Below, one piece after another: positions 36,316 through 45,972 of a stretch of DNA of 64,000 nucleotides. Source of the DNA: WS-2 sp036507005 (lineage in GTDB: Bacteria; Eisenbacteria; RBG-16-71-46); assembly GCA_036507005.1 (NCBI GenBank), contig DASXQT010000072.1:62001-126000 (forward strand), given 5' to 3'. Within the stretch, counting starts at the first letter, position 1; each line of letters starts with the position of its first letter. A program made the translations under genes and the position numbers. The notes beneath the pieces were generated by a model. That model did not search any database. It had not been told where the DNA came from and saw only the letters and a program-made list of their open reading frames with translations.

Positions 36316-37107
36316 CTAGGCCGCGAGGACGCGCCACGCGATGACCGCCGCGAGCAGCACGCGGTACGCGAAGAACACGCCGAACCCCGCGCGCCCGAGA
36401 TAGCGGATGAGCCCGCGAATGGCGAGGAAGCCCACGACCGCGGCGCTCACGACGCCGATCGCGAGCGTGGAGAGCGGGAGCCCGTGGCCCAGGTGGCGCA
36501 GCTCCAGCAAGCCCGCCCCGAAGGTGATGGGGGTGGCGAGCAGGAACGAGAAGCGCGCGGCCGAGACCCGCGAGAGCCCCGCGGCCCGGCCGGCCGTGAT
36601 CGTAATGCCGGAGCGCGAGACGCCCGGCACCAGCGCCAGGGCCTGCGAGAATCCCATCGCCATGCAGGTCCCCCAGTCGGGGACTTCCACGTCGCGGCCG
36701 GCGGGGCGGAAGCGGTCCACCGCCCACAGCACGAAGCCGAAGATCGCGAGCATCGCGGCCTGGAGCGGGAGCCCGCGCAGCGCCCCGGATGCGAGCTTCT
36801 CGAGCGCCACGCCCGCGACCGCGCCGGGCACGGAGGCGGCCGCCAGCTTGGCGAGCGTGGTCCAGGCGGCGGCGCGCGGCGCGGGCTCCGCGGAGAACGC
36901 GTCGCGCGCGAGCTTGATCCAGACGTCGCCGTACGCCGCGAGCAGAGCGAGGAGCGTCCCCCAGTGGAGCGCGACGTCGAACGCGAGGCCGGCGTACTTC
37001 CAGCCGAGCAGGGTGGGGACCACGTACAGGTGCGCGCTGCTCGAGATCGGGAGGAACTCGGTGAGGCCCTGGATCGCGCCGAGCACCGCCGCCTGCACGG
37101 GGGACAT
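36316..37107 (-). CDS. uppP: Undecaprenyl-diphosphatase UppP (BacA)
   Basis: A 263-residue inner-membrane enzyme that dephosphorylates undecaprenyl diphosphate to recycle the lipid carrier of cell-wall synthesis. The family motifs are complete: GAIQGLTEFLPISSSAHLYV (about 9-28, with the conserved Glu and Ser) and ALALVPGVSRSGITIT (about 153-168, with the essential Arg). About eight membrane helices are seen. It is divergent from murJ, another lipid II-cycle gene, across the repeat at 37152. Start ATG 37107 has no Shine-Dalgarno; TAGGTT lies eight bases upstream. Confidence 0.95.
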   Translation of the reverse strand: MSPVQAAVLGAIQGLTEFLPISSSAHLYVVPTLLGWKYAGLAFDVALHWGTLLALLAAYGDVWIKLARDAFSAEPAPRAAAWTTLAKLAAASVPGAVAGVALEKLASGALRGLPLQAAMLAIFGFVLWAVDRFRPAGRDVEVPDWGTCMAMGFSQALALVPGVSRSGITITAGRAAGLSRVSAARFSFLLATPITFGAGLLELRHLGHGLPLSTLAIGVVSAAVVGFLAIRGLIRYLGRAGFGVFFAYRVLLAAVIAWRVLAA

Positions 37108-37151
37108 GGCGCGGCAACCTAGCACGCACGCGACGGCGTTGCCACGTGGCG

Positions 37152-37268
37152 CCGAGTCCGGGAGGGGAGGTCCGTTTCGCGGCGACGCACACCCGTTGCC
37201 GCCTGCATCGGCACTGGGTCCGAGCCTAGCTTCTTCGCCGCGAAACGGACCTCCCCTCCCGGACTCGG
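37152..37268. repeat. Intergenic palindrome related to the repeat family, second locus
   Basis: Perfect 34-base inverted arms (37152-37185 and 37235-37268), starting CCGAGTCCGGGAGGGGAGGT, with a 49-base centre. The inner arm CCGTTTCGCGGCG matches the arms of the copies at 24499 and 63616. The centre differs from theirs. It lies between the divergent uppP and murJ genes. Confidence 0.8.
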
Positions 37269-37279
37269 ACACGCGATCG

Positions 37280-37321
37280 GCCGCCAGAGCGCGGCGAAAC
37301 GACCCACCTCCGCTCCCCGCG
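37280..37321. repeat. Half copy of the palindromic repeat
   Basis: GCCGCCAGAGCGCGGCGAAA and the following CGCTCCCCG resemble the right arm of copies 1 and 3, but no matching left arm is present. A decayed or recombined end is likely. Confidence 0.45.
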
Positions 37322-37338
37322 CCCGCCGGGAGGCGCGC

Positions 37339-38946
<1,608 letters not shown>

Positions 38947-38980
38947 GTCCGCGCGGCGGCCCGGCCCGCCGCGCCCCCGA

Positions 38981-40156
38981 TCAGGAGCGCTTCGCCCGCC
39001 GGCGCGCCCCCATGTGCCAGAGGCGCGGAAACGCCTGGAACGCCGCCAGCCGCCCGGGCCGCCACGGCGTCGAGAGCAGCTCGGCGGCGAGCCAGACCGC
39101 GTACAGCACCGTGACCTCCTCCCGCCACCCCGGCACCAGGAACTGCACGAACCAGAGCAGGAAGAGCCCCAGCGCCTCGTACGCGTGGAAGTTGAAGTTG
39201 GAGAGGATCACCACCCCGAGCATCCCCTGGAGCAGGGTGAGCAGCAGCTCGACGCGGTGCTCGGCGAGCGGCACCACGGACGGCCGGCCGAGCGAAAGCG
39301 AGTAGACGATCGGGATCATGGCGGCGAGCACGGTCCACTGGTTGATGTTCGAGGACACCATGTTCATGAGCGCCATGCCCGCCTTGCCCCGGCTGCGCGC
39401 CCAGTAGGAGGTGGTGGTGAACTCGGGGAACTCGGAGAGGAACGGCGCCACCCACTGCACGAACACGAACTGCGAGACCCCGAGCAGCGTGGCGAGCCCG
39501 ATCATGCTGACCAGGAACGGGTGCGCGACCAGGTAGAGCGTGGCACCCCCGGCGAGGAACAGTCCCGCGATCGAGAGCCAGCGCAGCGCCGGCCGCATGC
39601 CGATCACGGCGCGCGGGATCGCCCCCACGTCCTTCAGCTCCTCGTGCTCCTTGGGGGGGATGCGGTTCACCACCACCAGGTAGCCGGCGTAGAAGAGCAG
39701 CAGCACCGCGGCGTCCACGCAGTCGATCGCGCCCTTGGCGATGATCCACGTGAAGTAGAGGAGCGGCGGCACCAGGCCCACGACCTCGGCGGCGTGCTCC
39801 TCGTCGAGCTCGATCGCGGGCCACGCTCCCGCCTCGCGCCGCCTTCGGCGCGAGAGCGCGTACACCACCCAGATCGTGGGCCAGCCGAGCCCGGTCAGGA
39901 GCCGGAGCGCGCCGGTGAAGTTGGCGGTCATGAGCGGGATGTTGCGGTGCCAGGCGATCACCGCCTCGACCGCGAACTCGGGCAGCACCTGGATCCACGC
40001 GAGCAGCGCGAGCGCCAGCCCCTGCGAGACGTAGAACTGGGCGGCCTCGGCCCCCCAGGCGACGACGAACGCGCTGCCGAGGATCGAGGGGAAGGTCCAG
40101 GTGGCGGTGACCGCGGCCTGGCGGGCCTGCTCGGGGTTGAGCGGAGTGTCGATCAC
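38981..40156 (-). CDS. CaCA-type sodium/calcium exchanger-like membrane protein
   Basis: About 391 residues and about ten membrane helices. The two inverted exchanger repeats show ion-binding segments resembling alpha-repeats: AWGAEAAQFYVSQGLALALL, then WIQVLPEFAVEAV, and, in the second half, APFLSEFPEFTTTSYWARS followed by MNMVSSNINQW. Acidic Glu residues stand where the family binds cations. A cytosolic loop (about 105-135) is basic and acidic. Transport of Ca2+ or another cation is inferred, not shown. The GTG at 40156 lies seven bases after the tldE stop, so it is the last gene of the tldD-tldE unit. Confidence 0.75.
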   Translation of the reverse strand: MIDTPLNPEQARQAAVTATWTFPSILGSAFVVAWGAEAAQFYVSQGLALALLAWIQVLPEFAVEAVIAWHRNIPLMTANFTGALRLLTGLGWPTIWVVYALSRRRRREAGAWPAIELDEEHAAEVVGLVPPLLYFTWIIAKGAIDCVDAAVLLLFYAGYLVVVNRIPPKEHEELKDVGAIPRAVIGMRPALRWLSIAGLFLAGGATLYLVAHPFLVSMIGLATLLGVSQFVFVQWVAPFLSEFPEFTTTSYWARSRGKAGMALMNMVSSNINQWTVLAAMIPIVYSLSLGRPSVVPLAEHRVELLLTLLQGMLGVVILSNFNFHAYEALGLFLLWFVQFLVPGWREEVTVLYAVWLAAELLSTPWRPGRLAAFQAFPRLWHMGARRRAKRS

Positions 40157-40163
40157 CGCGCGG

Positions 40164-41567
40164 TCAGAAGGGGCTGACGCCGGTGAAGAGGAACTCCGGG
40201 ACCCGCAGGGAGGGCGCCACGACGCAGTTGCCGGTGTAGTCGAAGACCGTGGGCTCGGCATCGCGGCCCCAGCCGTCGGCGCGCCGCAGCACCTCGAGCA
40301 CGTTCTCGTTGAACCGCAGGTTGCGGAGCCCGCGCACCAACCGGCCGCGCTCGATCAGGAAGGTGCCGTCCCGGGTCATCCCGGTCACGATCGTCTTCTT
40401 CGGGTCCACCACGCGGTTGTACCAGAAGCGCGTCACCAGGATTCCGCGCTCGGTGGAGGCGATCAGCTCGTCCCGCGTGCGCTCGCCCCCTTCCAGCACC
40501 AGGCTGTAGGGGAGAGGGCCCTCGGTCGCGGGCGGCGGGCAGGCGTGGCCGGTGCTCTCGGTCCCGGCCTTCTTCGCGGTGCGGCGGTCGTGCACCACCG
40601 CGCGCGCGATCCCGCGCTCGACCATCACCACGCGGCGGCGCGGCGTGCCCTCGTAGTCGAAGGGCTTGCCGAAGGCGCGCGGATCGAGCGGGTCGTCCAC
40701 CAGCGTGACGCGCTCGCCGGTGACGCTCTGCCCCCTCTTGCCGTCCATGAACGAGCGCCCTTCCAGCTCCGCCTGGGCGCCGAGCCCGAGCGAGACCAGG
40801 AACGCGACCAGCTCGGCCACGGCGTTGGGCTCGAGCACCACGGTGTAGCGTCCCGGCTCGATGGCTTCCGGGTCGCGCGAGCGCTCGGCCTTCTCGATCG
40901 CGGTCCGGCCCAGGGATTCGACCTCGAGCTCCCGCACGTCGCGGCGGTGGCGGTCCACCCAGCCGCTCGAGTTGGGGGAGCGCACCGTGCAGGTGAAGTT
41001 GGCGTAGGTTTCGGGGTGGTACGCGAACAGCCCGCGGCTGTTCGCGATCGCGAGCGCCGCGGAGGTGGTGGAGAGGGCGCCCGCCGAGTTGAGCTCGCGG
41101 CGCGCCGCCTCGCGCGTGACCTGCCCCACCGCCTCGGCGCGCGATTCGGGCGTCGAGCCCGCGGTCTCGGCCACGAAGGCCGGGATCTCCGGCGGATCGG
41201 CGGGCGGCGCGAGCTCGACCAGATCGGGATCCTCGGGCGAGAGCCGCGCGATCGCGAGCGCGGCGTCGGCGAGCCGGGCGAGCGCGCTCGAGTCGAGCCG
41301 GTGGGTGGTGGCCACGCCCGCGCGCCGGCCCACGATCACGCGCAGGGTGAGCGCGTGGTCGCGGGCGGTCACGTTCTGGTGGATCTCGTTGTTGGCGAAT
41401 CGCGTGAGGCTGTGCTCGCGCGCTTCGAGGATCGCCTCCGCGCCGTCGGCCCCCGCCACCGCCAGGCTCTCGCGCAGCACGCCGCGCGCCTCCTCGACCG
41501 AGAGCGGCGGGCCCTCGGCGGCGCGCGCGGCCTCGAGCGGCGCGCGGTGGAGCGCGCGGTCGCTCAC
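40164..41567 (-). CDS. tldE: TldE/PmbA-like protease subunit
   Basis: A 467-residue partner of TldD. In E. coli the TldD-TldE heterodimer processes microcin B17 and degrades the antitoxin CcdA. The sequence shows the shared N-terminal fold (EHSLTRFANNEIHQNVTARD) and the C-terminal beta-rich domain (LVTRFWYNRVVDPKKTIVTG, DGTFLIERGRLV, LRVPEFLFTGVSPF). As expected for TldE, it has no HExxxH metal motif. The GTG overlaps the tldD stop as GTGA, consistent with a fixed one-to-one complex. Confidence 0.9.
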   Translation of the reverse strand: MSDRALHRAPLEAARAAEGPPLSVEEARGVLRESLAVAGADGAEAILEAREHSLTRFANNEIHQNVTARDHALTLRVIVGRRAGVATTHRLDSSALARLADAALAIARLSPEDPDLVELAPPADPPEIPAFVAETAGSTPESRAEAVGQVTREAARRELNSAGALSTTSAALAIANSRGLFAYHPETYANFTCTVRSPNSSGWVDRHRRDVRELEVESLGRTAIEKAERSRDPEAIEPGRYTVVLEPNAVAELVAFLVSLGLGAQAELEGRSFMDGKRGQSVTGERVTLVDDPLDPRAFGKPFDYEGTPRRRVVMVERGIARAVVHDRRTAKKAGTESTGHACPPPATEGPLPYSLVLEGGERTRDELIASTERGILVTRFWYNRVVDPKKTIVTGMTRDGTFLIERGRLVRGLRNLRFNENVLEVLRRADGWGRDAEPTVFDYTGNCVVAPSLRVPEFLFTGVSPF

Positions 41568-43012
41568 GCGCGCGCTCCCACGCCCACCTGGACGCCGCGG
41601 AAGCGCGCCGAGGAGGCGCCCTGCGCGGTGCGCATGGTCTGGCTCGGCTGCCCCTTGCCGCAATTGGGCGTGCCCCAGATCTCCCAGTCGGAGGCGTCGC
41701 ACACCGCGTCACAGCGGTTCCAGAACTCGGGCGTGATGCCGGTGTAGGTGCAGTTCTTGAGCAGGCGGCCGCGCTTGCCCTTCTTGATCTCGTAGCCCAC
41801 CTCGGTGCCGAACTGGAAGTTGTAGCGCCGGTCGTCGATCGACCACGAGCGGTTGGTGATCATGTGGATCCCGTCGTCGGTGTCGGCGATCAGGTCCTCG
41901 AGCGTCCAGGGTCCGGGCTCGAGGTTGATGTTGGTCATGCGCACCAGCGGGATGTGCCCCCACGACTCGGCGCGCATGGTCCCGTTGGAAGCCAGCCCGA
42001 CGAGCGGCGCGGTCTCGCGCGAGGTGAGGTAGCCGTCGAACCTCCCGTTGCGCACCAGGTCGGCGCGCTGCCCCGGCACGCCCTCGTCATCGAAGCCGAA
42101 GCTGCCGAGGCCGCGCGGCGTGGTGGCGTCCGCCACGATGCTCACCACGTCCGAGCCGTAGCGCAGGCGCCCGAGCAGGTCCGGCGTGAGGAACGAGGTG
42201 CCCGCATAGTTCGCCTCGTGCCCGAGCGCGCGGTCCAGCTCCGTGGGGTGTCCGCACGACTCGTGGAGCTGCAGGCTCATCTGCGAGCCGTCGAGCACGA
42301 TCGTGGTCACCCCGGCCGGGCAGACGGGAGCCGTGAGCAGCGCGACCGCCATCGCCGCGGTCTCCTCCGCGTGCCCCGGGAGATCGAGACGCCGCACCAG
42401 CTCGTAGCCCGCGGACTCGTACTGCCCGCCGAACGAGTTGGGGTAGGAGCGCACCTGGAGATCGTCCTCGCCCACCGCCCACGCCACCATGCCGGCGCCG
42501 GAGTGGAGGATGCGCTGCTCGATGCGCGCCCCCTCGGTCGAGGCGAAGCGCTTGCGGTCCTCCCAGAACTGCAGGTTGCCCTGCGCCACCTTGATCGGCG
42601 CCGCGCGCTCCATGAGGCCGGTGGTCGTGACCAGGTGCGCGATCTTGTCGGCCAGCGGCACGGTGAACGGATCCAGCTCGTGCGGGGTCTCCCAGCGCGC
42701 GATCGCGGGCGCGAGCGGCGCGAGCGCGATCGGCGCCTGGCGGAACCGGGAGGAGGCGCGGGCAATGCGGGTGGCGAGCGCGGCGCAGCGCTCGGCCTCG
42801 GCGGTCGAGAGCTCGGGTCCGGCGGCGAAGCCCCACGCGCCGTCCTTGAGCACGCGCACGCCCAGCCCGGCCGAGCTGCTCTCCTGGAGCGCGGTGACGC
42901 GCCGGTTCTTGACCTCGATGAACTGGGTGCGCGACTCCATCACGCGCACGTCGGCGTAGGCCGCCCCCGCGAGCTGCGCGGCGTTCAGCGCGCGATCGAG
43001 GATTTCGTCCAC
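41564..43012 (-). CDS. tldD: TldD metalloprotease
   Basis: A 482-residue zinc protease subunit. The metal motif LHESCGH (HExxxH, about 250-256) with the following PTELDRALG is the TldD signature. Other family blocks are GLGSFGFDDEGVPGQRADLV, then MTNINLEPG with the Gly-rich C-terminal fold and IKKGKRGRLLKNCTYTG. The GTG at 43012 has GGAGG about ten bases upstream. It is divergent from the CMD-family gene at 43082, with a 69-base gap holding both control regions. The physiological substrate here is unknown. Confidence 0.93.
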   Translation of the reverse strand: MDEILDRALNAAQLAGAAYADVRVMESRTQFIEVKNRRVTALQESSSAGLGVRVLKDGAWGFAAGPELSTAEAERCAALATRIARASSRFRQAPIALAPLAPAIARWETPHELDPFTVPLADKIAHLVTTTGLMERAAPIKVAQGNLQFWEDRKRFASTEGARIEQRILHSGAGMVAWAVGEDDLQVRSYPNSFGGQYESAGYELVRRLDLPGHAEETAAMAVALLTAPVCPAGVTTIVLDGSQMSLQLHESCGHPTELDRALGHEANYAGTSFLTPDLLGRLRYGSDVVSIVADATTPRGLGSFGFDDEGVPGQRADLVRNGRFDGYLTSRETAPLVGLASNGTMRAESWGHIPLVRMTNINLEPGPWTLEDLIADTDDGIHMITNRSWSIDDRRYNFQFGTEVGYEIKKGKRGRLLKNCTYTGITPEFWNRCDAVCDASDWEIWGTPNCGKGQPSQTMRTAQGASSARFRGVQVGVGARA

Positions 43013-43043
43013 GACGGCGTTTCCTCCCGCGAGTGCGATCGCT

Positions 43044-43072
43044 TGTGTGGGCCGAAGCCGGCCGATAGTGTC
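43044..43072 (+). promoter_or_regulatory. Promoter of the CMD-family gene
   Basis: TTGTGT (43044-43049), 17-base spacer, TAGTGT (43067-43072), nine bases to ATG 43082; no Shine-Dalgarno. Confidence 0.45.
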
Positions 43073-43081
43073 GGACGTCCC

Positions 43082-43723
43082 ATGAGAGCGTCAAGCGAAT
43101 TGAGCCCGCGCGAGGCCTCCGGGATCGGCCCGCTCACGGCCTTCGCGGCCGCGATGTCGCGCGGGAGCACGGGGCCGGCGCGACGCGCGCTCGCCGCGGC
43201 GCGGCGCGCGGGGGCGGGGCGGGTCGCGGCGGAGGAGACCGCGCTCATGCTGATGCTCCATGCCGGCTACCCCGCGGCGCTCGAGGGCGCGCGGCTCCTG
43301 GGCGAGGAGTGGCCGGGGCGCGCGCGCCGCTCGCGCGAGGGCGGGCCCGCGGCGCTGATGCGGCGCGGCGAGCGCCTGTGCGCGCGCATCTACGGTCCGG
43401 CCTACGCCAAGCTCCGGCACAACGTCGCGCGGCTCCATCCGGATCTCGCGACCTGGATGATCGAGCAGGGCTACGGGCGCGTGCTCGCGCGCCCGGGCCT
43501 CTCGGGCGTGGCGCGCGAACTGGTCGCCGTCGCGGTGCTCGCCGCGGGCGGCTGGGAGCGCCAGCTCGTGAGCCATCTGCTCGGCGCCGCGCGGCTCGGC
43601 GGCTCGCGCGCCGAGATCCGGCGCGCGTGGCGAGCGGGCGCGCGGCACGCGGAGGCGGGCGGAGCGGCGGCGACCCGCGCCTGGCGCAAGGCCTTCGGTC
43701 CAGCCGCGGCGACCGCCCGGTAG
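43082..43723 (+). CDS. Carboxymuconolactone decarboxylase (CMD)/AhpD-like protein
   Basis: A 213-residue helical protein. The central and C-terminal parts resemble CMD-family proteins found in FCB genomes: RIYGPAYAKLRHNVARLHPD, then MIEQGYGRVLARPGLSGVAR, ELVAVAVLAAGGWERQLVSH and LLGAARLGGSRAEIRRAW. The redox CxxC of AhpD is not present: the only Cys lies in LCARIYG. A peroxidase role is therefore unlikely, and function is unknown. The start is nearly leaderless (nine bases after TAGTGT). Confidence 0.75.
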   Translation: MRASSELSPREASGIGPLTAFAAAMSRGSTGPARRALAAARRAGAGRVAAEETALMLMLHAGYPAALEGARLLGEEWPGRARRSREGGPAALMRRGERLCARIYGPAYAKLRHNVARLHPDLATWMIEQGYGRVLARPGLSGVARELVAVAVLAAGGWERQLVSHLLGAARLGGSRAEIRRAWRAGARHAEAGGAAATRAWRKAFGPAAATAR

Positions 43724-43743
43724 CGCCGCTCCGCGAGCCTGGG

Positions 43744-45696
43744 ATGCGGTCCGGCGCCCGAAGCTCCTCCGGCCCCCCGCGCGATCCCGCGGCGGCGGAT
43801 CGTCTCGCCACGGGAGCCGTGGTCGGCCTCGCGCTGCTCTCGCTCGCGACGCATGCCGTCGCCACGCGAGCGCCGCGCACGCTGTGGGGCGCTCATTTCT
43901 ATGCGTTCCTGCCCGGCGCGATCGGCTGGCTGGCCGCGGCGGGCGTGGTCACGGCGATCGGCCTCGCGCTTCGTGGCGCTCCGCCCGCATGGCTCGCGCG
44001 CCTGGGGTCACCGGGAGAGCCGCGGGACGGCTGGGGAGCGCGGGCCGCCATCGGCATCGTGTTCGCCGGCGTGTGCTGGCTCGCGAGGATCCGCCATCTG
44101 CTCCTCGGCGACGGCCTGCCGCTCACCGCCAGCGTGCTCGGCGGCACCGGGTTCCATCCCTACGAGCCGGTTTCCGCGGTCCTGCAGCTTCGAATCTACG
44201 AAGCGCTGCATTCGCTCTTCGCCCGCGAGCCGCAGGCGTGGATCGCCGCCTGGGACGCCCTGGCGCTCGGGAGCTGCATCTGCGGCGGCCTGTTCGCCGT
44301 CGTCGTGTGGTCCCTGGCAGCCGAGCTCACGCGCGACGCGGGCGCGGGTGCGGCGGCTCCCGCCCGCTGGCCGCGGCTCCTCGCCGCCCTGGTGCTGCTC
44401 TCGCAGGGATACGTCCAGCTCTTCTTTGGATACGTCGAGAACTACTCCCTTCTGACGCTGGCGCTCGCTCTCTATCTTCTCTTGGCTCTCCAGCACCTGC
44501 GCGGCGGCCAGCCCCTCGCCGCTCCTGGCCTGGCGCTGCTCATCGCATTCGGGCTGCACATGTCGGCGCTCGCCGTCGCGCCCTCGTTCGCCTTGCTCGC
44601 CGCCTGGAGCTGGGCGGGCAAGAGCCCGGGAAGGGTTGCCCGTGAAGTCGGGATCGTCGCGCTGGTGGTTGTCGCGGCCGAGCTCTGGCTCGGGACGCTC
44701 GGCCCGGGCTATCGGCCGACCGCGACCTTGATCGACCTGATCGGTGGTCTCATGACCGATCCCGCCCGCGGGTGGGAGAAGGGACTCGGCGGGCATCTCC
44801 TCGACGTCACCAACGAGCAGATGCTGATCGGACCCATGGCGGGGCTCTTCATCATCGCGATGCTCGCGGTGGCGGCGATCCTTCGATCTCCGCTCGGCCG
44901 CCGCGCGGCCTTCCTCGGCGCGGCCGCGGCGGGCTGGCTGGCGTCGCAGTGGGTGGCCGGCGATTCCAACCTCGGCTACGCGCGGAACTGGGACCTCTTG
45001 GCACCCGGGGGAGTGGTGCTCGCGGCGGGCGGGCTCGCGATCCTCGTCGCCCTGGTCTCGCCGGGGCGGCTCGTCCGCCTGCTCGCCGTGCTGTCGCTCG
45101 TCTCTCTCCATCACACCGCGCCGTGGATCGCGGTGAACGCATCGCGCGAACGGGCGCTGAAGCGATTCGAGAGCCTCGACCTCGGCGGCGGCCGCACCGA
45201 GTCCACCCTGGGCTACTGGCTCGCGCTGAACGGCGATTACGCCGGAGCCGAGGCGTGGCTCCGGCGCTCCATCGCCGCGAACCCCGACAACGTGCGGGCC
45301 CATCTGTTTCTCGGCGGGCTCTACTCGCAGCTCGGGCGCAACGACGACGCGGTGGCTCCATTCCGCACCGCACTGCGGTTGCGGCCCGACATGGAGAACG
45401 CGCGGCTCGGCCTGCTGGACGCCCTGGTCCGCGCCCGCCGCCTGCCCGAAGCGCAGGGGCTGGTGGACTCCGCTCTCGCCTCGCAACCGGCCGCCGCGCG
45501 CTACTGGGCGTTCAAGGCCGTGATCCTGGCGGGGCTCGATCAGCCCGCGGCGGCTCTCGACGCGGCGTCGCGCGCCGCTGGCTCCGAGCCGGGCTCGACC
45601 GATTATGCGACGCTGCTGCGAATGATCCGCGCCGGCGCCCCGTTCGACTCGCTGGTCGCCCGCGTGTGGCCGTCCGTCATGGGAAGCGGTCCGTGA
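43744..45696 (+). CDS. Polytopic membrane protein with C-terminal TPR domain
   Basis: About 650 residues. Roughly eleven hydrophobic helices occupy 20-470, with a conserved-looking periplasmic-type segment near 110-135 (LLLGDGLPLTASVLGGTGFH) and GYVENYSLLTLALALYLLL. This overall plan resembles GT-C glycosyltransferase-like or O-antigen-ligase-like proteins. The C-terminal part (about 490-640) holds TPR repeats: ALNGDYAGAEAWLRRSIAAN, PDNVRAHLFLGGLYSQLGRN and LRLRPDMENARLGLLDALV. I do not recognise an exact family. It starts 20 bases after the CMD gene and is probably co-transcribed. Confidence 0.7.
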   Translation: MRSGARSSSGPPRDPAAADRLATGAVVGLALLSLATHAVATRAPRTLWGAHFYAFLPGAIGWLAAAGVVTAIGLALRGAPPAWLARLGSPGEPRDGWGARAAIGIVFAGVCWLARIRHLLLGDGLPLTASVLGGTGFHPYEPVSAVLQLRIYEALHSLFAREPQAWIAAWDALALGSCICGGLFAVVVWSLAAELTRDAGAGAAAPARWPRLLAALVLLSQGYVQLFFGYVENYSLLTLALALYLLLALQHLRGGQPLAAPGLALLIAFGLHMSALAVAPSFALLAAWSWAGKSPGRVAREVGIVALVVVAAELWLGTLGPGYRPTATLIDLIGGLMTDPARGWEKGLGGHLLDVTNEQMLIGPMAGLFIIAMLAVAAILRSPLGRRAAFLGAAAAGWLASQWVAGDSNLGYARNWDLLAPGGVVLAAGGLAILVALVSPGRLVRLLAVLSLVSLHHTAPWIAVNASRERALKRFESLDLGGGRTESTLGYWLALNGDYAGAEAWLRRSIAANPDNVRAHLFLGGLYSQLGRNDDAVAPFRTALRLRPDMENARLGLLDALVRARRLPEAQGLVDSALASQPAAARYWAFKAVILAGLDQPAAALDAASRAAGSEPGSTDYATLLRMIRAGAPFDSLVARVWPSVMGSGP

Positions 45697-45702
45697 GCGC
45701 GC

Positions 45703-45801
45703 ACTCGCTCCGGAGCGAGTGCAGGCAGCCATGGCTGACGAATGCAGACATGCCGAAGCGCGTTCGTCGGTCGCGACACGCCAACTCGCTCCGGAGCGAG
45801 T
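45703..45801. repeat. Pair of identical 18-base palindromes
   Basis: ACTCGCTCCGGAGCGAGT occurs at 45703-45720 and 45784-45801, 81 bases apart. Between them is another perfect palindrome, CAGCCATGGCTG, and an inverted pair GACGAA/TTCGTC. The whole stretch could fold as RNA or serve as paired binding sites upstream of the bsh operon. Confidence 0.8.
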
Positions 45802-45851
45802 GGACGCGTCCGGGTCGCGCTCCAGGCTGACGCCGCGCGACGATCTCGGGT

Positions 45852-45880
45852 TTGACCCTTCTCGCAGCCGCGCCTACCAT
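45852..45880 (+). promoter_or_regulatory. Promoter of the bsh operon
   Basis: TTGACC (45852-45857), 17-base spacer, TACCAT (45875-45880). The transcript start is near 45887, about 82 bases before bshC. Confidence 0.55.
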
Positions 45881-45891
45881 CCCCGGCTGCC

Positions 45892-45972
45892 ATGCGTTCC
45901 TCCTGTCGCGGCGCAGCCCTCCCGCGCGCCGGCCTCCGCGCGCCGCGCCCACCCGCGCGCCCGGCGTGGTGA
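45892..45972 (+). CDS. Possible 26-residue upstream peptide overlapping bshC start
   Basis: ATG 45892 lies 11 bases after the -10 box and opens 26 Arg/Pro-rich codons (MRSSCRGAALPRAGLR first) whose TGA overlaps the bshC start (GTGA). It could couple translation to bshC. No family is recognised, and such frames are common in GC-rich DNA. Confidence 0.25.
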   Translation: MRSSCRGAALPRAGLRAPRPPARPAW

